In this document: positions 47,977-57,270 of the stretch, one piece after another | Position numbering within the stretch: the stretch's first letter is position 1 | Layout: each line of letters opens with the position of its first letter | Assembly: GCF_963678185.1 (NCBI RefSeq) | Contig: NZ_OY782757.1 | Coordinates: 1,127,001 to 1,191,000, forward strand | Length of the DNA stretch: 64,000 nt | DNA from: an uncultured Tolumonas sp. | GTDB lineage: Bacteria; Pseudomonadota; Gammaproteobacteria; Enterobacterales; Aeromonadaceae | Reading direction: 5' to 3' | Notes under the pieces: generated by a model | Told to the model about the DNA's origin: nothing | Database searches by the model: none | What the model saw: the letters and a program-made list of their open reading frames with translations, nothing else | Position numbers and translations under genes: made by a program

Positions 47977-49682
47977 TGTGATACTGATTTCCCACCGCTG
48001 CTGGTAAGAATAAACGGCATTTTCTGCAATGCCTCGTTACGAGGGAAAACCCGTTTGCCTTCATCAAACCAGAACTGCGCCTGCTCTTTATCGTTGAGTT
48101 GTTGCAAGGCATAAACCAACCGGGCATAGACTACTGCCCGTGGTGTGTTATGCAGAAATTCTTTTGCCCACACAACATAGTTTTCCAATCCGGCTTTATC
48201 ATGCATGGCTGCAGAAAAGGTCAACTGCACGCTGCGCATCTGAAATTCATACATCATCATCCAAGGCAGCGGATTAATGATCTGTTCCAGCATCTGTGGA
48301 TTTTTATCTTTCATACGATCGTATTTGGTCAGCACATAAGCTGTTTGTAATCCGGTCAACATAAAAGGCACCACGACTAAAGGAATCAAAATCGCCATAA
48401 AACGAGCCAGAAACCAATAATTACAAGCGATTATTTTCTGCTGACCGTATTCAGCATCAGCTAACCATAGAAAAACAATAAAGAAAAAGAAATGGGTAAC
48501 AGAATGATAAAATGGATACTCTACCATTGAATGGAAAAGCAAAGGCAACACTAGTGCCAGCAGTGAAATGCGTTTCGCCCAGCCTGCACATTTGAATAAC
48601 GAACGGATATAGCCGGTTGCAAAAATCAGCAAACCAATAATAGCGACAATACCACCCTCATGTAACCAGAACAGCACTTCATTATGCGGATGATCGAGGT
48701 TTTCTTCCATGAGACGCATCCCCGGAGTAATATGTTCTGGTGCATAGAAATCATGCAAAAATGTATATTCGAAACTGCCATAGCCATGTCCAAACCAAGG
48801 AGATTGCGGTAGCATTGATAGCAGGTGAGACCAGTAGAGTTTGCGCATACCTACAGTATTTTCATAACTCTCTGCCGTTCGGGAGAATGATGACACCCAT
48901 AATCCAACACTACATCCAATAGCCAGCAAACTAGCTGAATACCAGAAAACACGTCGGTTATAGTTCCATAAAACAGGCATCATACATAAAAGGACAATAA
49001 TGGCACCAATAGTGCCAGCCCGAGATTGGATCTGCATTAGCAGCAGTGGTGTTGCTAATAAAATAAAACTAAGTAATCCCTGCCGCCAACGACAAATCAA
49101 CACGTTGTTATCCCAGCGAAATAGATAAAGTGTTATAGCTAAGCCAGCAGAAATAAAACTAGAGAAAACATTAACTTGTTGAAAAATACCATATGGACGG
49201 TTTATTTTAACATCATAGCCAAACCAGTTTCCTTCTTTCAATAGAAAATACTGTGCAAGCCCATAAACAACTTCTATAGCAATGGCAATTAATAACCAGT
49301 ATAAAATGATATGACGATGACTTTCAGAAAAACGGAACTGAGATAAGGCAAAAAAAAGCAATAAGCCAGCAGCAATAGCTAGAAATCGTGGCTGAGCCTG
49401 AATATTCCATTCAGCCTGTGGGTTTAAAAATGGTATTAATAAAACCAAAAAACCGATCAAATACAAAACAAGTGTACGGGGAAATGTCAGTTGTCGAATT
49501 ATCGTCAAATGCCAAATACCTACACTAATTATTACCGAAATAAATACCCAGCCAACTATATTAAAAGGCAAATATAGCCCAGCCCCTCCCTGATTGTGCA
49601 TAAATATATGCATCCCCAGCAGGGTGTAAATAACAATTAAGCCCCAGAATATTTTCTCCGTAACAGGAAGAGTCTTTATCAT
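47973..49682 (-). CDS. PglL-family O-oligosaccharyltransferase / O-antigen ligase
   Basis: This 569-residue polytopic membrane protein has the PglL N-terminal motif (GGAGLYLPFNIVGW, about residues 32-45), a Wzy_C ligase domain with the large periplasmic loop (LDHPHNEVLFWLHEGG; EYPFYHSVTHFFFF), and the C-terminal soluble Wzy_C_2-type region. Known members move lipid-linked glycans onto proteins (PglL) while close relatives act as O-antigen ligases (WaaL); sequence alone favours PglL because of the N-terminal motif. It heads the rmlDCB unit. Confidence 0.85.
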   Translation of the reverse strand: MIKTLPVTEKIFWGLIVIYTLLGMHIFMHNQGGAGLYLPFNIVGWVFISVIISVGIWHLTIIRQLTFPRTLVLYLIGFLVLLIPFLNPQAEWNIQAQPRFLAIAAGLLLFFALSQFRFSESHRHIILYWLLIAIAIEVVYGLAQYFLLKEGNWFGYDVKINRPYGIFQQVNVFSSFISAGLAITLYLFRWDNNVLICRWRQGLLSFILLATPLLLMQIQSRAGTIGAIIVLLCMMPVLWNYNRRVFWYSASLLAIGCSVGLWVSSFSRTAESYENTVGMRKLYWSHLLSMLPQSPWFGHGYGSFEYTFLHDFYAPEHITPGMRLMEENLDHPHNEVLFWLHEGGIVAIIGLLIFATGYIRSLFKCAGWAKRISLLALVLPLLFHSMVEYPFYHSVTHFFFFIVFLWLADAEYGQQKIIACNYWFLARFMAILIPLVVVPFMLTGLQTAYVLTKYDRMKDKNPQMLEQIINPLPWMMMYEFQMRSVQLTFSAAMHDKAGLENYVVWAKEFLHNTPRAVVYARLVYALQQLNDKEQAQFWFDEGKRVFPRNEALQKMPFILTSSGGKSVSQ

Positions 49683-49745
49683 GCATTATTCCAATTAAAT
49701 ATTATAATTTCAGAGCTAAGACGATAAGCATTGATTAAACTTTAT

Positions 49746-49773
49746 ATATTACAATCTATCTTGCTCATAACAA
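49746..49773 (-). promoter_or_regulatory. Possible sigma-70 promoter for pglL-rmlDCB
   Basis: In the AT-rich 105-base gap, TTGTTA and TAATAT are 16 bases apart on the minus strand, about 65 bases upstream of the start codon. It is the best -35/-10 pair in the gap but in AT-rich DNA such matches are common. Confidence 0.3.
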
Positions 49774-49787
49774 TAATTCAGTTACCA

Positions 49788-51065
49788 TCAGCGAGCACCA
49801 AAACCAGTCAAAATAGTTTTGATAGTTTTAAACACAATCAATACATCCAGCCATAAGGAGAAATGTTTGATATAGTAAAAATCATGCTCTATTTTAACTC
49901 GCGTATCATCCGCATCGGCAGCATACCCCTGCATTACTTGTGCCCAGCCACTGATACCGGGTCTCACTATATGCCGATACATATAAAACGGAATTTCCTG
50001 TTCAAATTGATCGACAAACACACGCTGTTCTGGACGAGGCCCAATCAGACTCATATCCCCTTTGAGTACATTAAAAAATTGTGGCAACTCATCAATACGT
50101 AGTTTACGGATCACTTTACCAACCCTAGTCACGCGCATGTCACCATTTTGGGCAAACTGAGCACCATACTGCTCGGAGTTTTGACACATACTGCGAAACT
50201 TGTAAATTTGAAAATCCTGATTGCCCCTCCCTACCCGGTTTTGTAAGAACATTACAGGGCCTGGGCTCTCAAGCTTGATCAGTACTGCCGTTACCAACAT
50301 GAGGGGCGAAAAGAGCGGTATCGCAATCACAGCCGCTAATATATCTATGCAACGTTTGATAAAAGTATAGATGGGAGAAGGCAGCAGGGAGCCGAGCTGA
50401 TTCTCATGCAAATGATCGATTTTCACCCGCCCCGTGAGTGTCTCGCTGATCTGCTTGATGTGATAAACAGGAATATTTGCTAAGGCACAACGGGCAAGGA
50501 AGCGTTCCCACTCTCCAGCAAGCTTTTCATCCCGCAGGTCAGCAACCACTGCATCATAGCGCACAGCCCCCAGATCTGGCTTATCCAATAGACGCCACTC
50601 TACACAATTGTGGCTAGTCAAAGGTTGATAATCACCAAATGGGAATAGTGCATACTTGGGAGTCCGATAGCGGCGGCCAATAAAATAGACAATCCAGCAG
50701 CAGAGTAGCGTGACCATATATGACTCAAATAAAACCTGCCTACTGTAAGTAAGTCGCAGAAAGAACAGCGCACCGACCAGCAGACCATACAAGGTTGTTA
50801 CCGTTGGTATCATATACGCGACCGGACTGGCGCCGGGATAACGCAGGAAACGATGGAGTACGAACCCAATCAATAGGAAAGCAACAAAGGCCCCTACCAA
50901 TGTGTTGACTCTTACCGCATTGAGACCGTCCCAAAATCCCCACCCCCAGCGCTCAATTGCGGGCAAGCACACAGCTAACAAAGCGCCAAAGAAAAATAGC
51001 GAAATAGGGTTGAAAACAATCAGCTCATACCAGCGAGAATGCCTACGTTCAGGACTTCTAGTCAA
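49788..51065 (-). CDS. WbaP/WcaJ-type undecaprenyl-phosphate sugar phosphotransferase, TTG start
   Basis: This is a polyisoprenyl-phosphate hexose-1-phosphate transferase that starts a glycan on the lipid carrier. The 425-residue protein has N-terminal membrane helices, a CoA-binding-like domain, one more helix, then the catalytic bacterial sugar transferase domain (about 240-425). That domain holds SPGPVMFLQNRVGRG, YKFRSMCQNSE, RIDELPQFFNVLKGDMSLIGPRPE and GISGWAQV. The start is TTG at 51065: AAAGGAG precedes it and it overlaps the end of the GT gene. Upstream codons in frame have no support. It is the last gene of the leg run. Confidence 0.92.
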   Translation of the reverse strand: MTRSPERRHSRWYELIVFNPISLFFFGALLAVCLPAIERWGWGFWDGLNAVRVNTLVGAFVAFLLIGFVLHRFLRYPGASPVAYMIPTVTTLYGLLVGALFFLRLTYSRQVLFESYMVTLLCCWIVYFIGRRYRTPKYALFPFGDYQPLTSHNCVEWRLLDKPDLGAVRYDAVVADLRDEKLAGEWERFLARCALANIPVYHIKQISETLTGRVKIDHLHENQLGSLLPSPIYTFIKRCIDILAAVIAIPLFSPLMLVTAVLIKLESPGPVMFLQNRVGRGNQDFQIYKFRSMCQNSEQYGAQFAQNGDMRVTRVGKVIRKLRIDELPQFFNVLKGDMSLIGPRPEQRVFVDQFEQEIPFYMYRHIVRPGISGWAQVMQGYAADADDTRVKIEHDFYYIKHFSLWLDVLIVFKTIKTILTGFGAR

Positions 51066-51834
51066 AACGCACTCCTTTGAACTTGTTATTGATAAGCATA
51101 AAAGCGGCTGAACATGCATAGTGCAGCCAATAGTAAAGCGCAGGAAACAAAGACAGCTTGAGTATTCTTCTGTAGATATGCCATTGCCACGAGGCGGCCT
51201 TCAGTTTATTGGAGGACAATGACCCCTCTGCACGCCGGTAATATGCCAAAGGTTGCTTGATACAGTACCCACGCTTGGCGCGAGCCATGACATCAAGCCA
51301 CATTACATAATCTTCATGCCCAACCTGCTGCTGGGTGAAAGAACCCAGCTTGCTTCGGTTATAAACACCGGTCAGGTTGCCGATGTTGTTGCTCTTAAGC
51401 ATGTCATTATATGTAAAGTATTCTTTTTTTTGATATTTTCCAACAATATTGGTGACTGTTCCAGAGAAAATAAAGTAATCTGAACAAACAACATCATAGC
51501 CATTGAGCAGGTGATTACGCTGAAGTTCCAGCTTTTGCGTATGCCAGATATCATCACTGTCCAGAAAAGCAACATATTCCCCATCAGCCATCGCAATCCC
51601 CTGATTGCGTGCAGCCGCCACGCCACCATTTAGTGCCATCTGATGGTAAACCACTCTGATATCACGATGCACATACGCCTCGACAATTTCCCGGGTGGTG
51701 TCATTTGATGCATCATCGATGACATATAACGTCCATGAAGGGCAGGTTTGTGCCAACACAGACTCAATGCTGTGTCCTATGGTTGCCGACGCATTGAACG
51801 CCGGCATAATGATTGAGAAATGATCGGGTTTCAT
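51058..51834 (-). CDS. GT2-family glycosyltransferase
   Basis: A 258-residue family-2 glycosyltransferase with GT-A fold. The nucleotide-sugar motifs SIIMPAFNASATIGHSIESV, YVIDDASNDTT and the DxD-type FLDSDDIWH are visible near residues 7-100. There is a hydrophobic C-terminal patch (FPALYYWLHYACSAAFM) that may contact the membrane. Its start overlaps the stop of the upstream flavoprotein gene by four bases. Donor and acceptor sugars are not predictable. Confidence 0.9.
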   Translation of the reverse strand: MKPDHFSIIMPAFNASATIGHSIESVLAQTCPSWTLYVIDDASNDTTREIVEAYVHRDIRVVYHQMALNGGVAAARNQGIAMADGEYVAFLDSDDIWHTQKLELQRNHLLNGYDVVCSDYFIFSGTVTNIVGKYQKKEYFTYNDMLKSNNIGNLTGVYNRSKLGSFTQQQVGHEDYVMWLDVMARAKRGYCIKQPLAYYRRAEGSLSSNKLKAASWQWHIYRRILKLSLFPALYYWLHYACSAAFMLINNKFKGVRFD

Positions 51835-53102
51835 GGTTTAAGCAATTTTTTTGCAACGGTTATGGCATCGAGCATGGAATCTTCGATGGAGCAGTATTTC
51901 CAATCCCCGTAACGGCCAATGGAGTAGATCCCCATGCTTTCGAGACCGCTTTTCACCTCATCCTTCACGCCAGACAGCTCGCTATTTACGTGTACATAGG
52001 CCGGGTCCATAACAATGTGGCACGAGGACAGCAAGTGATGATCGGTAATGATGCCTGCATCCTTGAGCCCTTCCAAGGTTGCTGCAAGCTGCGCATCCAC
52101 GTTGATGTCATCGTTCGGGCCATAGCCAATTTCAACGTACAGACTGAGCCGTTCATCATCGAGGATATTATTGTAGAAACCCACTCGGTAAAAGTTGTAC
52201 TTCTTCTCAGGGAAGTAAGCCCAATGCACCTCATCATAGGTCGACCCTTTATCAAAGCCGAGATTGAAGACCAATACCTTGTTCCAAGAAAGTCTGTCCA
52301 CAAAATGCTGATAGTCAATATCATCAATGGTGGAAAGGAAGCGGTTCAAAGGCATCGAATTGATGAGGTAATTGTAAGAAATGCGACGATGGGTTGTAAC
52401 TGCAATCTTCGCTTTTGCGTCTATAGAGACCACTTGTTCTTGCAAGAACACGTTTTCTACAGGCAAATCCTGAGCCAGTGCATCAACAAACACTTTGGCC
52501 CCTTTCTTGGGATACAGGAAAGTGGAGTTGTAGCTTCCCTGATACTGTTGCTTGAAGTTGCGAATGATTTGCTCAACGTTCGCATAGGGGAAGAAACGCC
52601 CCATAGCATCCGTATCGAGTGAGTTCAAGTCACATGCATAAAGCTTTTCATTATATGGCTTGAGGAATTTCTCCGTAATGGATTTACCAAACTTGCCATA
52701 CAACATGTCCAGGAAAGAATCATAGACCTCTTTTTCTTCACGGAAGTAGAGATCGTAGAGGCACTCAATAAACTCTTCTTTTTCCAGCTGATGAATATTG
52801 GTCTGAAATGGGAAATCCACCACACTATCCTGATAGAAGATTTTCGTGACTTTATCCTTCAATATAAAAGCATCGTCAGCAATTTTGCTCTTGAAAAACG
52901 ATTTTATTTCTTCATTGGCAAAGTGGAAGAAATGCCCCGCATAATCCCAGATGAACCCGTCTTGATAAATAGTCCTGCAGAAACCACCCAGCTCGTTCTC
53001 TTTTTCCAAAAGAATGAAATCATCATTGTTGACCAGATTGGCAAACATCAATCCGGAAACGCCACCACCGACAACCAGATACTTGCAGTAATGCACGCTC
53101 AT
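51831..53102 (-). CDS. UDP-galactopyranose-mutase-like FAD flavoprotein
   Basis: This 423-residue protein has the FAD Rossmann motif VVGGGVSGLMFANLV at the N-terminus and a C-terminal flavin motif YSIGRYGDWKYCSIEDSM resembling UDP-galactopyranose mutase and related NAD(P)-binding proteins of polysaccharide loci. The middle resembles amine-oxidase-type enzymes. It may make a furanose sugar nucleotide or another modified sugar; the true reaction is not certain. It overlaps the genes on both sides by four bases. Confidence 0.75.
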   Translation of the reverse strand: MSVHYCKYLVVGGGVSGLMFANLVNNDDFILLEKENELGGFCRTIYQDGFIWDYAGHFFHFANEEIKSFFKSKIADDAFILKDKVTKIFYQDSVVDFPFQTNIHQLEKEEFIECLYDLYFREEKEVYDSFLDMLYGKFGKSITEKFLKPYNEKLYACDLNSLDTDAMGRFFPYANVEQIIRNFKQQYQGSYNSTFLYPKKGAKVFVDALAQDLPVENVFLQEQVVSIDAKAKIAVTTHRRISYNYLINSMPLNRFLSTIDDIDYQHFVDRLSWNKVLVFNLGFDKGSTYDEVHWAYFPEKKYNFYRVGFYNNILDDERLSLYVEIGYGPNDDINVDAQLAATLEGLKDAGIITDHHLLSSCHIVMDPAYVHVNSELSGVKDEVKSGLESMGIYSIGRYGDWKYCSIEDSMLDAITVAKKLLKP

Positions 53103-53884
53103 TTCTTATCCTCTTTTATAAATTTGACGGAGCCTTGGAACATGGTCATCAAGAACTTGATAAAGCTATACCGATCGGTATATTCACTATGTTTTTTCAG
53201 AGAAAAAACAAGATTGAAAAACATGCCTTTCAACCCGAACAGCCTGACAAACGCGGCCCCTTTGGAGGTGACCAGATGATCATTGAAATCGGCACCTGAA
53301 CTCTCCGCAGGATGAATGACAATCGGGATCGGCAGATAGAGCAGCTTGAGCCCCTTATCCATCGCATCTTTCAAGAAAATAATCTCGTCGTGTACACGAT
53401 ACTTGCTACCCAGACCAAAATTTGTGTCCAGTGACAAACCGGCTTCGAGCACTGCATCACGGCGAAATGCAATCTCGATAGACGCACAACGCAGTATTGA
53501 ACGCCAGTTGTGCCACTGGGACTGCTGGGGGTAACCCGCATTGAACGGATTTCCTTCCGGAGTCACTATCTGGAATGTAATCATATCGGCATCCGGATGC
53601 TTTTCGAATGCACCCAATACGATATTTTCCATCCTATCGACATAACCCACATCGTCATCTGCGATCAGGCATATATCGCCCACCGCATTTTTTAATGCCA
53701 TATTACGGCTATTGGATGAACCACGGTCCTTGCAGGAAAGCATTCTGATATTTCCTATAGATTCAGAGCCATCAAAATCAGCTTGGTTAATCAATAAAAC
53801 ATCAGCATTTGTATTCTTATATTTCCAGTCTATATCTGAAATATTTTTCTTATGCATTGTTGCCATTAATATTTCTAAACCCAT
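53099..53884 (-). CDS. Glycosyltransferase (GT-A fold, GT2-like)
   Basis: This protein of about 261 residues starts MGLEILMATMHKKNIS (ATG at 53884, three bases after the upstream stop; a GTG at 53899 is an alternative). It lacks the classical opening of GT2 enzymes but has DRGSSNSRNMALKNAVGDICLIADDDVGYV with the acidic metal-binding DDD and later ASIEIAFRRDAVLEAGL. Similar enzymes occur in O-antigen and capsule loci. Specificity unknown. Confidence 0.82.
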   Translation of the reverse strand: MGLEILMATMHKKNISDIDWKYKNTNADVLLINQADFDGSESIGNIRMLSCKDRGSSNSRNMALKNAVGDICLIADDDVGYVDRMENIVLGAFEKHPDADMITFQIVTPEGNPFNAGYPQQSQWHNWRSILRCASIEIAFRRDAVLEAGLSLDTNFGLGSKYRVHDEIIFLKDAMDKGLKLLYLPIPIVIHPAESSGADFNDHLVTSKGAAFVRLFGLKGMFFNLVFSLKKHSEYTDRYSFIKFLMTMFQGSVKFIKEDKK

Positions 53885-53886
53885 AA

Positions 53887-55008
53887 TCAAAAACCCCACT
53901 GATATTTTATTTCACCAACGCTCATCATGTAAAACTCATACACAAGATAAATAAAACCAACAACAGTAACAATAGAGAACAAAAACATCCTCTTAGCTAA
54001 CCCTCGCACCAAAAATATACAGTTTGTGTAAATGAAAATATCGAAAAAATAAAAGAATGATGCAGTTCGCGATGCCATTCTGAAGTCAAATGCAAGAAGT
54101 GTATATAATAACGCACCTAATGCGAATATCACTCTATGTAGATTGTTAACTTTTGCAAAAGGCAATTCTTTATCATAAAAACTTTCTGGCGCAAACATCA
54201 GCATTAAAAAACAGAAAATTATTCTTGTTGTATCTGGATTAAAAATACTTCCTGAAGCAGAAAAATTCATCACATATATGTACACTTTCTTTAAATAGGG
54301 TACGTCTCCTAGATATGATAATACCGAGCTAATATTTAACGAGAACATCATTAAAGAAAAAATCATTATAATAAAAAGAAAACATAGCCAACATATTAAC
54401 CGTCTACTAACCCATATGTATGAGACAATTGGGACAATTATTGATAATATCGATACAGAGTGAAATGTAAATGCAATTGCATTGATTGAAAAATACTTAA
54501 ATAAGTTTCTTTTTTCAGGAAGCAGGTATTTGACGGATATCATAAAAGCCAAAATAGATATTGCTTGTCTAACTTGTCCATATGGACCTCTGAAGAAATA
54601 AAACAAAACGAATAGAAACAAAAATATGTAGGCATTTCTTACATTACTTTTTGTCACTAAAAAAATCAGTGTCGTAAGTATAAGGGACACCATCGCATTG
54701 AATATAAAATATGGCGCACCTATATATTTAAAAATAAAATTTAAGAATAAAAAGCCGGGTTCAAACCAGCTATCAAAATCTAAAACCTCTCCATTAATAC
54801 TATTATAGGCATTGTAATATTGTTCAACATCCCACCCCCTTGTACGAAAGGCTATCAGAATAAAAACAAAAAAGAGCAGAACTAGAAACTCGTTGAGGCT
54901 ATATTGAGGGTTGAATGCGTTATTAAATGCGTATAAAAACACTAGCACTGTTATGCTGGTAATAATAATTGCATTAAACCCTAATAAGTATAAATCACTT
55001 AGGTACAA
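53887..55008 (-). CDS. wzy: EpsG-like membrane polymerase (putative Wzy)
   Basis: This 373-residue protein is dominated by ten or more hydrophobic helices, with family-like features AFRTRGWDVEQYYNAY and FFRGPYGQVRQAISILAF, matching the EpsG family of polysaccharide polymerases. Position directly after wzx in the same operon and extreme AT-richness (visibly richer in A and T than its neighbours) support an O-unit polymerase. Wzy proteins diverge greatly, so the assignment is from topology and context. Confidence 0.75.
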   Translation of the reverse strand: MYLSDLYLLGFNAIIITSITVLVFLYAFNNAFNPQYSLNEFLVLLFFVFILIAFRTRGWDVEQYYNAYNSINGEVLDFDSWFEPGFLFLNFIFKYIGAPYFIFNAMVSLILTTLIFLVTKSNVRNAYIFLFLFVLFYFFRGPYGQVRQAISILAFMISVKYLLPEKRNLFKYFSINAIAFTFHSVSILSIIVPIVSYIWVSRRLICWLCFLFIIMIFSLMMFSLNISSVLSYLGDVPYLKKVYIYVMNFSASGSIFNPDTTRIIFCFLMLMFAPESFYDKELPFAKVNNLHRVIFALGALLYTLLAFDFRMASRTASFFYFFDIFIYTNCIFLVRGLAKRMFLFSIVTVVGFIYLVYEFYMMSVGEIKYQWGF

Positions 55009-56221
55009 TGTTAACCTCGTTGTTATTTATTTTTCTTATTGCAAATACTGTAACAATCAATGACACAGCCGCTGACAATAATGAAATGTAAGGAACATAA
55101 TCCATTTTCTCTTCAAGCAACAGTATACATATCAAGCCGGTTATGTGAGCTAATGATGATATTGTCGTCGACATAAGTACATGCATTGTCTTTCCTTTTA
55201 TAAATAAAACATTACTCAGCATTATACTTATAAAAACAAATGGGTAAGATAAAATATAAATCAATGTAAAGCGCTTTGCTTCAATATATTCAGGAGCGAA
55301 TAAACACTGGACTATATAGGGTAACATAATGAAAAACATTAAGATAAACAAAAGTAGTAACAATAGCTGAATCGAGAAAACACGCTTTATGTTTTTTTTA
55401 TCTTCAACAACCAATAACCTCATGACATGTGGCATTGTCGCCTGATTTAATGAAAGCATGAAAATATTAACAACCATGGATAATTGATAGCCCACACTAA
55501 ATACCGCAAGGTTTAAAATTCCAAATGTATGCGCAACAAAAAACCTATCAGCACCAAATCTCACAAAATTAATCAAACCATTAGGTAATAACGGCAACGT
55601 AAATTTCCATAAGGCCCTGACACTACCATTCGGCGTTGATGACACAGAAAACTGGCGGCAGAGTGAATAGCAAGAGAATCCACCAAGACATACCACGGGT
55701 AACAACAATGCCACCAAACGCCAAGTCAGCCCCGGAGTCATCAGTTCGAAGGCGCCAATTGTCAATAGAGAGCTGACAGCTACGTTAAGAAATAGCAACA
55801 TCGATGCCTTGACCGTTCTAAGTTCAAAACGGTACAAAATAGCTCTGATCTGAATCAGACACATGCCCAAGGCATAGAGCGGTGCAAAGATAAACCGCGA
55901 ATCATCAGCAACAAACATCATCACGAACATGCTCACAACAAATACTGCCGCGATGCTTAACAAGCCCAAACGCAGCATGCCGGCAAACACGTTTCGTTCT
56001 AGTTTGTGGAAATGGGCAGAACACCACCCATCAACACCAAACATAATTAGCAGCACCAAGAGTGCTACATAGGTATTGAACAGCTCAAGTAGTCCGAACT
56101 CGGCGGTGACTAGGCGATGTGTCAGGTAAGGAAGCAACAAAAATGGAATCGCTTTGTTGATCCCATCAAACACAATAAAAATAAATGAGTGGCCAAGCAT
56201 ATGCCGCAAGGAAGAAGACAT
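54995..56221 (-). CDS. wzx: O-antigen flippase Wzx (MOP superfamily)
   Basis: This 408-residue protein with about twelve membrane helices belongs to the polysaccharide-type MOP exporters that flip lipid-linked O-units. The start MSSSLRHMLGHSFIFIVFDGINKAIPFLLLPYLTHRL and the segment KFTLPLLPNGLINFVRFGADRFFVAHT are typical. Its 3' end overlaps the wzy start by 14 bases, and it follows the sialyltransferase-like gene by three bases. Confidence 0.9.
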   Translation of the reverse strand: MSSSLRHMLGHSFIFIVFDGINKAIPFLLLPYLTHRLVTAEFGLLELFNTYVALLVLLIMFGVDGWCSAHFHKLERNVFAGMLRLGLLSIAAVFVVSMFVMMFVADDSRFIFAPLYALGMCLIQIRAILYRFELRTVKASMLLFLNVAVSSLLTIGAFELMTPGLTWRLVALLLPVVCLGGFSCYSLCRQFSVSSTPNGSVRALWKFTLPLLPNGLINFVRFGADRFFVAHTFGILNLAVFSVGYQLSMVVNIFMLSLNQATMPHVMRLLVVEDKKNIKRVFSIQLLLLLLFILMFFIMLPYIVQCLFAPEYIEAKRFTLIYILSYPFVFISIMLSNVLFIKGKTMHVLMSTTISSLAHITGLICILLLEEKMDYVPYISLLSAAVSLIVTVFAIRKINNNEVNIVPK

Positions 56222-56224
56222 GAA

Positions 56225-57268
56225 TCAGGGCACCATGATTGAGTTGACAAGTCCCAGCCACTGGGAAGCATGCCTGGCATTGAAATATTCTATTGGTACT
56301 ACCTGCATATGGTGCTCGGCGACCCTCATCTCATTGGTCGCAAGAGCGGTAGAGCAAAGAGCGACACAATAAACGAAACGATGGCCAGTGATCGAGGACC
56401 ATAGTTCAATCGGAAACGCCGTCGGCAATTGCTCAACATCACGCCCGATATGATAGGCACTCTCCTTGGGGTGGTGTTTCAAATATACCCGATAACCCTG
56501 CGCCCGAAAGAGATCAACCAAACGCGTGTAAAGAATTAACTTGTCGGTCTCACTGCACAAGCCGACCAAATCGACAGGCTGCGTCAGAATCAGGCACCCT
56601 TTAGGTTCATTGAAGCCAATATATTCGTTGAGGCCAAAAATAGTTGCCAGACGCAACCGCTGTACATCGTCGATGCATGAAAGCAGTTCAATCAGTTTCA
56701 ACGGCACGCCCTTGCTACGAATAACCTCAGGCAGTGCATCAGGATTCTCTGCCTCGATAGACGTCACCCAAGGCTCATCTCCCCACACCTGAGCACGCCA
56801 TGGCAATCCGAAACAGGCCCTAATCACCGCTTTTTTGACTGACAAAGGCTGCGGGACATAATTAGACAACCCATCCTCTCGCAACACTATGGTACGGCAG
56901 AGGCCACGCAGTACTTTGGCCAAGAAAGGACCCGTGTGATAGATGTAGCCAATATTGAAAATTTGCCCTTGTAAAAAATTTGGGCACCACTGTGCAGGTG
57001 TACGGAATCCGCCTTGTAGCGTGATATTTCTGCGCACAATACGCGGCACCATTGCTGGCAGGGTTGCAAACGCTGCTATTTGTGAAGCCTCCCTGACAAA
57101 ATAAAATTTAATATCTGGATAGGCGCGGACAAGACGATAGCGAATCTGGCCATTGATAAACTGATAATCTATTGGGCAGATTATCGTTGTCTCTCTACCT
57201 GTCTTGAGTGCATCGCAAATTGCCATCAGCAATTGGCGATAGGTAATGCACAGATGAATCACTTTCAT
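56225..57268 (-). CDS. Sialyltransferase-like enzyme, candidate nonulosonic acid transferase
   Basis: This 347-residue cytosolic protein has the two motifs shared by bacterial sialyltransferases of the GT38/GT52/GT97 type: an E/D-D-G motif (LREDGLSN, residues 131-133) and an H-P motif (YLKHHPKES, about 265-267). A third, CSTA near residue 305, resembles the Ser/Thr motif. It follows directly after the CMP-sugar synthase gene, which gives a donor for it. I infer that it transfers legionaminic acid; no family hit could be run. Confidence 0.65.
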   Translation of the reverse strand: MKVIHLCITYRQLLMAICDALKTGRETTIICPIDYQFINGQIRYRLVRAYPDIKFYFVREASQIAAFATLPAMVPRIVRRNITLQGGFRTPAQWCPNFLQGQIFNIGYIYHTGPFLAKVLRGLCRTIVLREDGLSNYVPQPLSVKKAVIRACFGLPWRAQVWGDEPWVTSIEAENPDALPEVIRSKGVPLKLIELLSCIDDVQRLRLATIFGLNEYIGFNEPKGCLILTQPVDLVGLCSETDKLILYTRLVDLFRAQGYRVYLKHHPKESAYHIGRDVEQLPTAFPIELWSSITGHRFVYCVALCSTALATNEMRVAEHHMQVVPIEYFNARHASQWLGLVNSIMVP

Positions 57269-57270
57269 TT

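Noticed and set aside
51813..52622. 269-residue plus-strand open frame
   Set aside because: It is antisense to the intact UGM-like gene and shows no family motifs or ribosome site; it is a shadow frame.
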